This document shows, piece by piece, positions 1-6,981 of a stretch of DNA of 42,880 bases. Positions within the stretch are counted from its first letter, which is position 1, and each line of letters opens with the position of its first letter. The stretch comes from Pseudomonas sp. 10-1B. GTDB lineage: Bacteria; Pseudomonadota; Gammaproteobacteria; Pseudomonadales; Pseudomonadaceae. The position numbers were made by a program, and so were the translations under genes. A model generated the notes under the pieces. That model did no database searches. It saw nothing but the letters and a program-made list of their open reading frames with translations, and was not told the origin of the DNA. The DNA lies in contig NZ_JYKS01000090.1 of the NCBI RefSeq assembly GCF_000935045.1, positions 1 through 42,880 of the forward strand, in the 5' to 3' direction.

Positions 1-30
1 TGTGGGAGCGGGCAAGCCCGCGAAGAAGGT
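1..30. repeat. REP element, partial at window edge
   Basis: The first bases contain the half-palindrome GAGCGGGCAAGCCCGCGAAG. The same core recurs in the REP pairs near 4.6, 18.6 and 22.7 kb. The partner arm would lie outside the window. It sits just after the end of the HicB-like remnant, so it may mark the place where that gene was cut. Confidence 0.7.
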
Positions 31-82
31 GCGCCGGTGGCGGTTCGACGCCTCGATAACCCCCCACAGAGGTCGCGCAAGA

Positions 83-277
83 TCAGGGTTTGGTACTCGA
101 TCCTGCTTCTTTGGCGAATTCCAGATAGTCATCCACTGCTTGTTTGAAAGCAGAAGACAATAGCCTGCGTGACTGAGCATGAAACCCGACGATTTCGCGG
201 GTTGTGCAAAGGTGACCGACCCATAAGCGGTCTTCCTTGCTGTATTTCGCCTTTGCTCTTTGTCCTCGATATTCCAT
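83..277 (-). pseudogene. Truncated HicB-like antitoxin remnant
   Basis: The reading frame starts at an ATG at 277, with AAAGGG about 10 bases upstream, and gives about 64 residues (MEYRGQRAKAKYSKED...). The pattern MEYRG, a short strand, GHLCTTREIVGFH and then AVDDYLEFAKEAG matches the N-terminal partial RNase-H-like fold of HicB-family antitoxins, which typically reads (I/V)VGF-x-G-S-x(n)-VDDYL. HicB proteins normally continue into a C-terminal ribbon-helix-helix or HTH DNA-binding domain. Here the frame stops right after SSTKP, and I see no such domain in the next bases, which run into a REP element. No hicA toxin gene lies next to it: the upstream neighbour is the 3' end of ydcW. I read it as a decayed solitary antitoxin, although expression of a short protein cannot be excluded. 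An upstream ATG at 334 or 298 would only add a low-quality N-terminal extension. Confidence 0.5.
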
Positions 278-369
278 GTCATCTGGCCCTTTGCTCATCG
301 CATTTTGATGACTGCAAGATAGAAGATGAGTCATTGGGAATGGGCTGAGCCGATTGTAGGAAAGCGCCT

Positions 370-393
370 GGATTGCGGTGTTGGCCGCAATCC
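370..393 (-). terminator. Hairpin after ydcW
   Basis: Perfect 9-bp arms (GGATTGCGG and CCGCAATCC) surround a 6-base loop, 12 bases past the ydcW stop codon. No clear T-run follows on the minus strand, so it may be a weak terminator or an mRNA-end stabiliser. Confidence 0.5.
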
Positions 394-404
394 GGGCTGT
401 ATGC

Positions 405-1829
405 TCAATGCTTGATCATCACATGCCGTACACAGGTGTAATCCTCCAGCCCATACATCGACATGTCCTTGCCATACCCCGAATGCTTCTGCCCGCCATG
501 GGGCATTTCGCTGACCAGCATGAAGTGGGTGTTCACCCAGGTGCAGCCATACTGCAGGCGTGCCGCCAGACGATGGGCGCGGCCGGTGTCGCGGGTCCAC
601 ACCGATGAGGCCAGGCCGTAGTTGGAGTCGTTGGCCCATTCCAGCGCCTGTGCTTCGTCGCTGAAGCGGGTCACCGACACCACCGGGCCGAACACTTCGT
701 TACGCACGATCTCATCGTCCTGCAGGGCATCGGCCAGCACGGTCGGCTCGAAGAAGAAACCGTCGCCAGCAAGTGCCTTGCCACCGGTCACCAGGCGAAT
801 GTGCGGCTGGGCGATGGCCCGCTGCACCAGGCCGGCCACCTTGTCGCGGTGCTGGGCGCTGATCAGCGGCCCCAGTTCGGTATCCTCGGCCTCCTGCAGG
901 CCTGGCTTGAGGCTGGCGACTGCCTTGCCCAGGCGTTCGACGAAGCGCTCGTAGATACCGTCCTGCACGTACAGGCGGCAGGCTGCGGTACAGTCCTGGC
1001 CGGCGTTGTAGAAACCAAAGGTGCGGATGCCGTCGATGGCAGCGTCGATATCGGCATCATCGAACACCAGTACCGGGGCCTTGCCACCGAGCTCCATGTG
1101 CATGCGTTTCACACTGTCGGCGGTGGCGCTGATGATGTGCGCACCCGTGGGGATCGAGCCGGTAAGCGACACCATGCGCACCTTGGGGTGATTGACCAGT
1201 GGGTTACCGACCGTCTGGCCACGGCCGAAGAGGATGTTCAGCACGCCCGGAGGTAGCAGGTCCAGGGCCAGCTCGCCCAAGCGCAGGGCCGTCAGCGGGG
1301 TCAGCTCGGACGGCTTGATCACTACCGTGTTGCCGGCGGCCAGGGCCGGGGCGATCTTCCACGCCAGCATCATCAGCGGGTAGTTCCACGGCGCGATCGA
1401 GGCGACCACACCCAGCGGGTCACGGCGGATCATCGAGGTGTGGCCTGGCAGGTATTCACCCGCCGCCAAGCCGCCCAGGCAGCGCGCCGCACCGGCAAAG
1501 TAGCGGAACACATCGGCAATCGCCGGTATTTCGTCATTCAGCGCCGCACTCAAGGGCTTGCCGCAGTTTTGCGATTCCAGCCGGGCCAGTTCGTCGCCAT
1601 GGGCCTCGATGCTATCGGCCAGCGCCAGCAAGGCCTGCGAGCGCTCCTTGGGGCTGGTTTGCGACCAACTGTCGAAGGCCTGGTCGGCGGCGCGCACGGC
1701 GCTGTCCACCTGGGCCTCGCTGGCTTCGTTGAGCTGCGCCAGGGCAGTGCCCAGCGCCGGGTTGAGCACGGTCCAGGCCGGGCCTTCGCCAGCGACCAGC
1801 TGGCCATTGATCAGCATCTGCGTTTGCAT
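405..1829 (-). CDS. ydcW: Gamma-aminobutyraldehyde dehydrogenase
   Basis: A 474-residue NAD-dependent aldehyde dehydrogenase, the same length as E. coli YdcW/PatD. It oxidises 4-aminobutanal, made from putrescine by transamination, to GABA in the cytoplasm. Visible motifs are the PWNYPL segment with Asn149, MELGGKAP with the general base Glu246, and GQDCTAACR with the catalytic Cys280. The ATG at 1829 is preferred over an in-frame upstream start at 1880 because GGAGGAG lies directly before it and because the longer form would overlap the permease gene. It is the last gene of a five-gene minus-strand operon in the order ydcS-T-U-V-W, 16 bases after ydcV. The operon context supports the aminobutyraldehyde substrate, but the sequence alone cannot exclude other omega-aminoaldehydes. 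The symbol patD (prr) is also used. Confidence 0.9.
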   Translation of the reverse strand: MQTQMLINGQLVAGEGPAWTVLNPALGTALAQLNEASEAQVDSAVRAADQAFDSWSQTSPKERSQALLALADSIEAHGDELARLESQNCGKPLSAALNDEIPAIADVFRYFAGAARCLGGLAAGEYLPGHTSMIRRDPLGVVASIAPWNYPLMMLAWKIAPALAAGNTVVIKPSELTPLTALRLGELALDLLPPGVLNILFGRGQTVGNPLVNHPKVRMVSLTGSIPTGAHIISATADSVKRMHMELGGKAPVLVFDDADIDAAIDGIRTFGFYNAGQDCTAACRLYVQDGIYERFVERLGKAVASLKPGLQEAEDTELGPLISAQHRDKVAGLVQRAIAQPHIRLVTGGKALAGDGFFFEPTVLADALQDDEIVRNEVFGPVVSVTRFSDEAQALEWANDSNYGLASSVWTRDTGRAHRLAARLQYGCTWVNTHFMLVSEMPHGGQKHSGYGKDMSMYGLEDYTCVRHVMIKH

Positions 1830-1845
1830 CGGGGACTCCTCCAGG

Positions 1846-2652
1846 TCATTTGCCACTGCCCGCGACGCTTTCGCCGCCACGGGTCAGGTAATAGGCGCCA
1901 AGGATCGGCAGCATGGTCACCAGCATCACCAGCATGGCGACCACGTTGGTCACCGGCACGTCGCGCGGGCGGCTGAGCTGGTTGAGCAGCCAGATCGGCA
2001 GGGTACGTTCGTGGCCGGCGGTGAAGGTGGTGACGATGATTTCATCGAACGATAGGGCAAAGGCCAGCATGCCGCCGGCCAGCAGCGCCGAGCCGAGGTT
2101 GGGCAGGATGATGTAGCGGAACGTCTGCCAGCCATCGGCGCCGAGGTCCATGGAGGCTTCGATCAGGCTCTGCGAGGTACGCCGCAGGCGAGCGATCACG
2201 TTGTTGTAGACGATCACCACGCAGAAGGTGGCGTGGCCGACCACGATGGTGAATACCCCGGGTTCCACGCCTAAGGTCTTGAACGCCGAGAGCAGGGCGA
2301 TGCCGGTGATGATGCCGGGCAGGGCGATGGGCAGGATCAGCATCAGCGAAATGCTCTCCTTGCCGAAAAAGCTGCGCCGGTACAGTGCCGCCGAGGCCAG
2401 CGTGCCGAGTACCAGGGCGATCAGCGTGGCCAGGCAGGCCACCTGTAGCGACAGCTTGATCGCCTCCAGTACATCGGGCCGGGCGAAGGCCACGGCGAAC
2501 CATTTCAGGGTAAAGCCCTTGGGTGGGAAGCTGAATGCCGCGTCTTCGGTGTTGAAGGCGTACAGGAAGATGATCAGGATCGGGAAGTGCAGGAACAGCA
2601 ACCCGCCCCAGGCCGCCAGGCGCAGCCCGGTCGAGGCTTTTTCAGAGTGCAT
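1846..2652 (-). CDS. ydcV: ABC transporter inner-membrane permease YdcV
   Basis: A 268-residue permease of the PotC type (binding-protein-dependent transport, MetI-like fold). It has an N-terminal membrane segment at about residues 10-30 followed by five more hydrophobic segments. The cytoplasmic EAA loop, which contacts the ATPase, reads EASMDLGADGWQTFRYIILP. With YdcU it should form the translocation channel for a polyamine-like substrate captured by YdcS. The start codon lies inside the end of ydcU (11-base overlap), which suggests coupled translation. Length matches E. coli YdcV (264). Confidence 0.9.
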   Translation of the reverse strand: MHSEKASTGLRLAAWGGLLFLHFPILIIFLYAFNTEDAAFSFPPKGFTLKWFAVAFARPDVLEAIKLSLQVACLATLIALVLGTLASAALYRRSFFGKESISLMLILPIALPGIITGIALLSAFKTLGVEPGVFTIVVGHATFCVVIVYNNVIARLRRTSQSLIEASMDLGADGWQTFRYIILPNLGSALLAGGMLAFALSFDEIIVTTFTAGHERTLPIWLLNQLSRPRDVPVTNVVAMLVMLVTMLPILGAYYLTRGGESVAGSGK

Positions 2653-3553
2653 CGAAAGCCCCCAGGCGCTTGACGATGGACAGGTACACTGCGATCAGCA
2701 CGATCGGCACCAGGGTGAACGCGGCGGCCATCGGCATATTGCCGATCGCCCCTTGCTGGGCATAGACCATGCTGCCGATGAAATAGCCGGGTGGGCCGAC
2801 CAGTTGCGGCACGATGAAGTCGCCCAGGGTCAGCGAGAAGGTGAAGATCGAGCCGGCGGCGATGCCGGGTATCGACAGCGGCAGGATCACCTGCACGAAG
2901 GTTTGCCCCGGCCGTGCGCCGAGGTCTGCCGAGGCTTGCAGCAGCGAGGGCGGCAAGCGCTCCAGCGCGGCCTGGATCGGCAGGATCATGAATGGCAGCC
3001 AGATGTACACGAACACCATGAAGCGCCCCAGGTGCGAGGTCGACAGGGTGCTGCCGCCCACGCCCGGCACCGCCAGCAGCGCTTGCAGCAGGGCGTCCAG
3101 GTGCAACTGCTGGACGAACCACTGGGTCACGCCGCCCTTGGCCAGCAGCAGGGTCCAGGCGTAGGTCTTGACGATGTAGCTGGCCCACATCGGCATCATC
3201 ACCGCGATGTAGAAAAACGCCTTGGTCTTGCCGCTGGTGTAGCGCGCCATGTAGTAGGCGATGGGGAAGGCCAGCACCGCGCTGGCCAGCGACACGGCCA
3301 CCGCCATGCCCAGGGTGCGCAGGATGATGTCGAAGTTCGACGGGTTGAACAGCGCGGCGAAATTGCCCAGGGTCAGGTCCGGGGTCACCGCCATGGTGAA
3401 GTCGTCGAAGGTGTAGAAGCCTTGCCACAGCAGGTTCAGCAGCGAGCCCAGGTAGATCGCTCCGAACCAGGTCAGCGGCGGGATCAACAGCAGTGCCAGG
3501 TACAGGTTGGGGCGCCGGTACAGCAGGTTGGACAGGCTGCGCAGTGTGCTCAT
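2642..3553 (-). CDS. ydcU: ABC transporter inner-membrane permease YdcU
   Basis: A 303-residue PotB-type permease. A long N-terminal membrane segment (about residues 17-45, with PPLTWFGAIYLGSLL) precedes a periplasmic stretch and then the permease core. The EAA-like loop reads LLQASADLGARPGQTF followed by ILPLSIPGI. It pairs with YdcV. The gene starts one base after the ydcT stop codon and overlaps ydcV at its end, so the three genes are packed for coupled translation. Confidence 0.9.
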   Translation of the reverse strand: MSTLRSLSNLLYRRPNLYLALLLIPPLTWFGAIYLGSLLNLLWQGFYTFDDFTMAVTPDLTLGNFAALFNPSNFDIILRTLGMAVAVSLASAVLAFPIAYYMARYTSGKTKAFFYIAVMMPMWASYIVKTYAWTLLLAKGGVTQWFVQQLHLDALLQALLAVPGVGGSTLSTSHLGRFMVFVYIWLPFMILPIQAALERLPPSLLQASADLGARPGQTFVQVILPLSIPGIAAGSIFTFSLTLGDFIVPQLVGPPGYFIGSMVYAQQGAIGNMPMAAAFTLVPIVLIAVYLSIVKRLGAFDAL

Positions 3554-3554
3554 G

Positions 3555-4586
3555 TCAGCGGGTCTCGGTTTCCTGCAGCACGGTCATGGCTTCACGGGGC
3601 CAGTGTGCCTGCACCCGTTGCCCGGGCTGCCAGGCCTGTGCCTGCGCTTGCCAGCGGTCGTTGGCCTGGCTTACCGCCAGCAGTTGGCCGCCGTCCAGTT
3701 GCAGTTCGTAGCGGGTGGCGCTGCCCTGGTACTGGACATCGCGCAGCAAGCCGCTGACCTGCACCTCATGGCTGGTCACCACCGGGTCGCCCAGGCGGAT
3801 GTGCTCGGGGCGGATGGAGAAGGGCGCCAGGCTGCCGTTGAGTGCCATGGCCAGCTCGCCACGCACCACGTTGGAGGTGCCGACGAATTCGGCGACGAAG
3901 GTGGTGGCGGGCTTCATGTACAGGTTGCGTGGCGTGTCGACCTGTTCGATGCGGCCGCGGTTGAACACCGCGACCCGGTCGGACATCGACAACGCCTCGG
4001 TCTGGTCGTGGGTGACGAAGATGAAGGTGATGCCCAGCTGGCGTTGCAGCTTCTTCAGCTCGCCTTGCATCTGTTCGCGCAACTTCAGGTCCAGCGCGCC
4101 CAGCGGCTCGTCCAGTAGCAGCACTCGTGGCCGGTTGACCAGCGCCCGGGCCAGGGCTACACGCTGGCGCTGGCCGCCGGACAGCTGCGCCGGCTTGCGC
4201 ACGCCGTAGCCGGCCAGGGCCACCATGGCCAGCGCTTCTTCGGCGCGGCTGTGGCGTTCGGCCTTGGCCACGCCTTTTACCTTCAGGCCATAGGCGATGT
4301 TGTCCAGCACGTTCATGTGCGGGAACAGCGCGTAGTCCTGGAACACCGTGTTGACGTCACGTTGATACGGCGGCACGCCGGCGGCCTCGACACCGTGGAT
4401 GCGGATCGAGCCGCTGGTGGGTTGTTCGAACCCGGCGATCAGGCGCAGGCAGGTGGTCTTGCCCGAGCCCGAAGGGCCGAGCATGGAGAAGAACTCGCCA
4501 TCGATGATGTCGATGCTGACCTGGTCGACGGCCTTCACCTCGCCGAAGGTGCGGGAAACCTGGGTGAACTGGACGGCTAGGGGCAT
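3555..4586 (-). CDS. ydcT: ABC transporter ATP-binding protein YdcT
   Basis: A 343-residue ATPase of the PotA/FbpC type that powers the importer. Walker A is GPSGSGKT (37-44), the Q-loop is VFQDY (81-85), the signature is LSGGQRQR (135-142), Walker B is VLLLDEP (155-161) and the H-loop is FVTHDQTEA. A C-terminal TOBE-like region from about residue 240 contains the SIRPEHIRLG segment found in polyamine and iron ATPases of this group. A REP pair lies between this gene and ydcS. Confidence 0.93.
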   Translation of the reverse strand: MPLAVQFTQVSRTFGEVKAVDQVSIDIIDGEFFSMLGPSGSGKTTCLRLIAGFEQPTSGSIRIHGVEAAGVPPYQRDVNTVFQDYALFPHMNVLDNIAYGLKVKGVAKAERHSRAEEALAMVALAGYGVRKPAQLSGGQRQRVALARALVNRPRVLLLDEPLGALDLKLREQMQGELKKLQRQLGITFIFVTHDQTEALSMSDRVAVFNRGRIEQVDTPRNLYMKPATTFVAEFVGTSNVVRGELAMALNGSLAPFSIRPEHIRLGDPVVTSHEVQVSGLLRDVQYQGSATRYELQLDGGQLLAVSQANDRWQAQAQAWQPGQRVQAHWPREAMTVLQETETR

Positions 4587-4621
4587 GCGGGGGCTCCGGA
4601 CAACAATGTTTCTCCTGTTCC

Positions 4622-4697
4622 GGCCTCTTCGCGGGTAAACCCGCTCCTACAGGCGGTGAAGAACTTGTGTAGGAGCGGGCTTGCCCGCGAAGAGGCC
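4622..4697. repeat. REP pair inside the ydc operon
   Basis: Two convergent REP copies with 29-base arms, GGCCTCTTCGCGGG... and its inverse ...CCCGCGAAGAGGCC, with one internal mismatch block (TAAA against TTGC). They lie between the ydcS stop and the ydcT start. A structure here can stabilise or shorten upstream mRNA, so it may raise YdcS relative to the membrane components (inference). Confidence 0.85.
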
Positions 4698-4718
4698 AGT
4701 ACAGGCATTCAGGCAACC

Positions 4719-5870
4719 TCAGCGCCCACCCATGATCGCGATGTAATCCTGGGTCCAGCGGCTATACGGCACGAACTTGCCGCCCTGGGCCTGCGGGGTC
4801 TTCCAGAAGGCGATCTTGTCGAAGTTGTCGAAGCCGTTGGTCTTGCAACCCTCGGCCCCCAGCAGTTCGCTGCCGCTGCACGCCGCCGGTACCGCCGGCA
4901 ACGAACCGAACCAGGCCGCGATGTCACCTTGCACCTTCGGCTGCAACGACCAGTCCATCCACTTGTAGGCGCAGTTGGGGTGCTTGGCCTCGCTGTGCAG
5001 CATGGTGGTGTCGGCCCAGCCGGTCGCGCCCTCCTTGGGAATGGTCGAGGCCACCGGCTGGTTCTCGGCCTTCAGGCCATTGACCATGTAACCCCAGGAA
5101 CTGGATGCGACCACGCCTTCGTTCTTCACGTCGCTCATCTGCACCGTGGCATCATGCCAGTAACGGTGAATCAGCGGTTGCTGCTGGCGCAGCAGTTCGA
5201 GCACGGCCTTGTATTGGGCTTCGTTCAGTTCGTACGGGTCTTGGATGCCCAGCTCCGGTTTGGCCGACTTCAGGTACAGCGCCGCGTCGGCCATGTAGAT
5301 CGGTCCGTCGTAGGCTTGCACACGGCCCTTGTTCGGCTTGCCATCGGGCAGCTCCTGTGGCTCGAACAGCACGCCCCAGCTGGTGGGGGGCTGCTTGAAC
5401 ACGTTGGTGTTGTACAGCAGCACGTTCGGCCCCCACTGGTATGGGGTGCCGTAGACCTGCTTGTCGACCACGTACCAGCCGCCGTTCTGCAGGCGCGGGT
5501 CGATGTTCTTCCAGTTGGGGATCAGGGCGGTGTTGATCGGCTGCACGCGCTTGCCGGCGATCAGCCGCAGCGAGGCATCGCCCGAGGCGGTGACCAGGTC
5601 GTAGCCGCCCTTGGTCATCAGGCTGACCATCTCGTCCGAGGTGGCAGCGGTCTTGACGCTGACCTTGCAGCCCGTTTCCTTCTCGAAGCCGGTCACCCAG
5701 TCGTAGGCCTTGTCACTTTCACCGCGCTCGATGTAGCCGGGCCAGGCGACGATGTCCAGGCGCCCCTCGCCAGGGCCCAGGGCCTTGGGCGGTTCGGCGG
5801 CCTGCAGGCTGGCGCTGGCGAGCAAGGCGCCCGACATGGCGCCGAGCAATGCGGTCTTGTGCACTGACAT
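4719..5870 (-). CDS. ydcS: Periplasmic substrate-binding protein YdcS
   Basis: A 383-residue PotD/PotF-type solute-binding protein. The first 25 or so residues (MSVHKTALLGAMSGALLAS...) form a Sec signal peptide ending near LQAAEPP. The mature part has features I recall from E. coli YdcS: GRLDIVAWPGYIERG near residue 37, KTAATSDEMVSLMTKGGYDL, GTPYQWGPN, and the C-terminal SRWTQDYIAIMGGR. E. coli YdcS has also been reported to have polyhydroxybutyrate synthase activity; whether that applies here is unknown. It is the first gene of the operon. The sequence GAGGG lies seven bases before the ATG. The likely ligand is putrescine or another polyamine, inferred from the partner dehydrogenase. Confidence 0.93.
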   Translation of the reverse strand: MSVHKTALLGAMSGALLASASLQAAEPPKALGPGEGRLDIVAWPGYIERGESDKAYDWVTGFEKETGCKVSVKTAATSDEMVSLMTKGGYDLVTASGDASLRLIAGKRVQPINTALIPNWKNIDPRLQNGGWYVVDKQVYGTPYQWGPNVLLYNTNVFKQPPTSWGVLFEPQELPDGKPNKGRVQAYDGPIYMADAALYLKSAKPELGIQDPYELNEAQYKAVLELLRQQQPLIHRYWHDATVQMSDVKNEGVVASSSWGYMVNGLKAENQPVASTIPKEGATGWADTTMLHSEAKHPNCAYKWMDWSLQPKVQGDIAAWFGSLPAVPAACSGSELLGAEGCKTNGFDNFDKIAFWKTPQAQGGKFVPYSRWTQDYIAIMGGR

Positions 5871-5919
5871 GGTGTTCCCTCTTCTTGGAGATTTTGGTCG
5901 CGGCAGTGGTCGAGTCTAG

Positions 5920-5938
5920 TTGGCTTTTTGCCAGCCAA
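5920..5938. promoter_or_regulatory. Inverted repeat in the ydcS-yebE divergent promoter region
   Basis: TTGGCT and AGCCAA flank a 7-base spacer about 50 bases upstream of the ydcS start. The two flanking genes are divergent with 155 bases between them. The repeat could be an operator for ydcS. The regulator is not in the window and the arms are only 6 bp. Confidence 0.35.
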
Positions 5939-6025
5939 TGCAACATCCAGAATCAAATCCAGGCGTGGTCGGTGATCGGGCAGGCCTTACTCTGGCGGCT
6001 GACTTCCTAGCGTGGAGACCTGTAC

Positions 6026-6709
6026 ATGAACACCCGTGGCCTGCTTGACCAACTGCTGAAATCTGGCCAGGAGCTGCTGAACAAACAATCCGCTTCCGGC
6101 AAACCTGCGACGGGGGCGAACGGGCTTGGCGGCCTGCTTTCCGGGGCCGGCGGTGGGCTTTTGGGCGGCGGTGCACTGGGCTTGTTGCTGGGCAGTAAAA
6201 AGGCCCGCAAATATGGTGGCAAGGCGCTTACCTATGGCGGCCTGGCCGCGCTTGGCGTGCTGGCCTACAAGGCCTATGGCAACTGGCAGGCGCGCCAGCA
6301 GGTGGCCGCAACCGAGCCGCAGACCGTCGACCGCCTGCCGCCGGCCCAGGTCGAGCAGCACAGCCAGGCGGTGCTGCGGGCGCTGGTGGCGGCGGCCAAG
6401 TCCGATGGCCATATCGACGAGCGCGAGCGGGCACTGATCGAGGGCGAGTTCACGCGCCTGGACAGCGATCGCGAACTGCAGCACTGGCTGCATGCCGAGC
6501 TGAACAAACCGCTGGACCCGGCCGAAGTGGCTGGTGCGGCGCAAACGCCCGAGATGGCCGCCGAGATGTACCTGGCCAGCGTGATGATGGTCGATCAGGA
6601 AAACTTCATGGAGCGCGCCTACCTGGACGAACTGGCACGCCAGCTGCGCCTGGAGCCGGGCCTGCGCCAGGAGCTGGAAAGCCAGGTGCGGTTGGCCGCG
6701 GGCCAGTGA
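6026..6709 (+). CDS. YebE-like inner-membrane protein (DUF533)
   Basis: A 227-residue protein of the DUF533/YebE family. Residues 1-25 are amphipathic (MNTRGLLDQLLKSGQELLNK). Residues 33-57 are a Gly/Leu-rich hydrophobic stretch and residues 69-87 a second one, so the middle is probably membrane-inserted. The C-terminal half (about 110-225) is a TerB-like helical domain with the acidic motif AAKSDGHIDERERALI. The function of the family is unknown; TerB-like domains occur in metal or stress-related membrane complexes. The start has GTGGAG 8-10 bases upstream. The gene stands alone: upstream is divergent ydcS and downstream are a GC hairpin (6714-6730) and a REP. Confidence 0.85.
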   Translation: MNTRGLLDQLLKSGQELLNKQSASGKPATGANGLGGLLSGAGGGLLGGGALGLLLGSKKARKYGGKALTYGGLAALGVLAYKAYGNWQARQQVAATEPQTVDRLPPAQVEQHSQAVLRALVAAAKSDGHIDERERALIEGEFTRLDSDRELQHWLHAELNKPLDPAEVAGAAQTPEMAAEMYLASVMMVDQENFMERAYLDELARQLRLEPGLRQELESQVRLAAGQ

Positions 6710-6723
6710 CCGGGGGCTGCGTT

Positions 6724-6843
6724 GCAGCCCATCGCCGGCAAGCCGGCTCCCACAGGGATCGCGCATGGCTTGAGTTCGACGCGCTCCAGGTGGGAGCCTG
6801 GCTTGCCGTGGCGACGAACCGCGGCGATGGGGCGCGCAGCGGC
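6724..6843. repeat. REP pair between yebE-like gene and wspA
   Basis: An inverted arrangement of GCCGGCAAGCCGGCTCCCAC and GTGGGAGCCTGGCTTGCC. The second arm continues into the CGTGGCGACGAACCGCGGCG segment, which is the other REP type also seen at 28.6-28.8 kb. The left edge includes a GGGCTGC/GCAGCCC hairpin that may end the upstream transcript. The rest of the gap up to wspA (6844-6981) holds only a possible promoter. Confidence 0.8.
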
Positions 6844-6932
6844 CCCAATGGCCATTGCACACATGGCATGTCCATCAGCACAGATGCCTGTTTACCCCAC
6901 ATTTCACCCGCAAAAGCGTAAGGCCCCTGGGC

Positions 6933-6938
6933 TATACT
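6933..6938 (+). promoter_or_regulatory. Possible -10 box upstream of wspA
   Basis: TATACT lies about 45 bases before the wspA start. No convincing -35 sits at 16-18 bases, so this is a weak sigma-70 call. Confidence 0.3.
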
Positions 6939-6981
6939 TCGGCGATTTTTCCCGCTCGTTGTGAATTCCTGAGGGCTGAAT

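Noticed and set aside
5936..5965. Sigma-54 promoter of ydcS
   Set aside because: TTGCA and TGG elements occur upstream but at the wrong spacing for a -24/-12 promoter.
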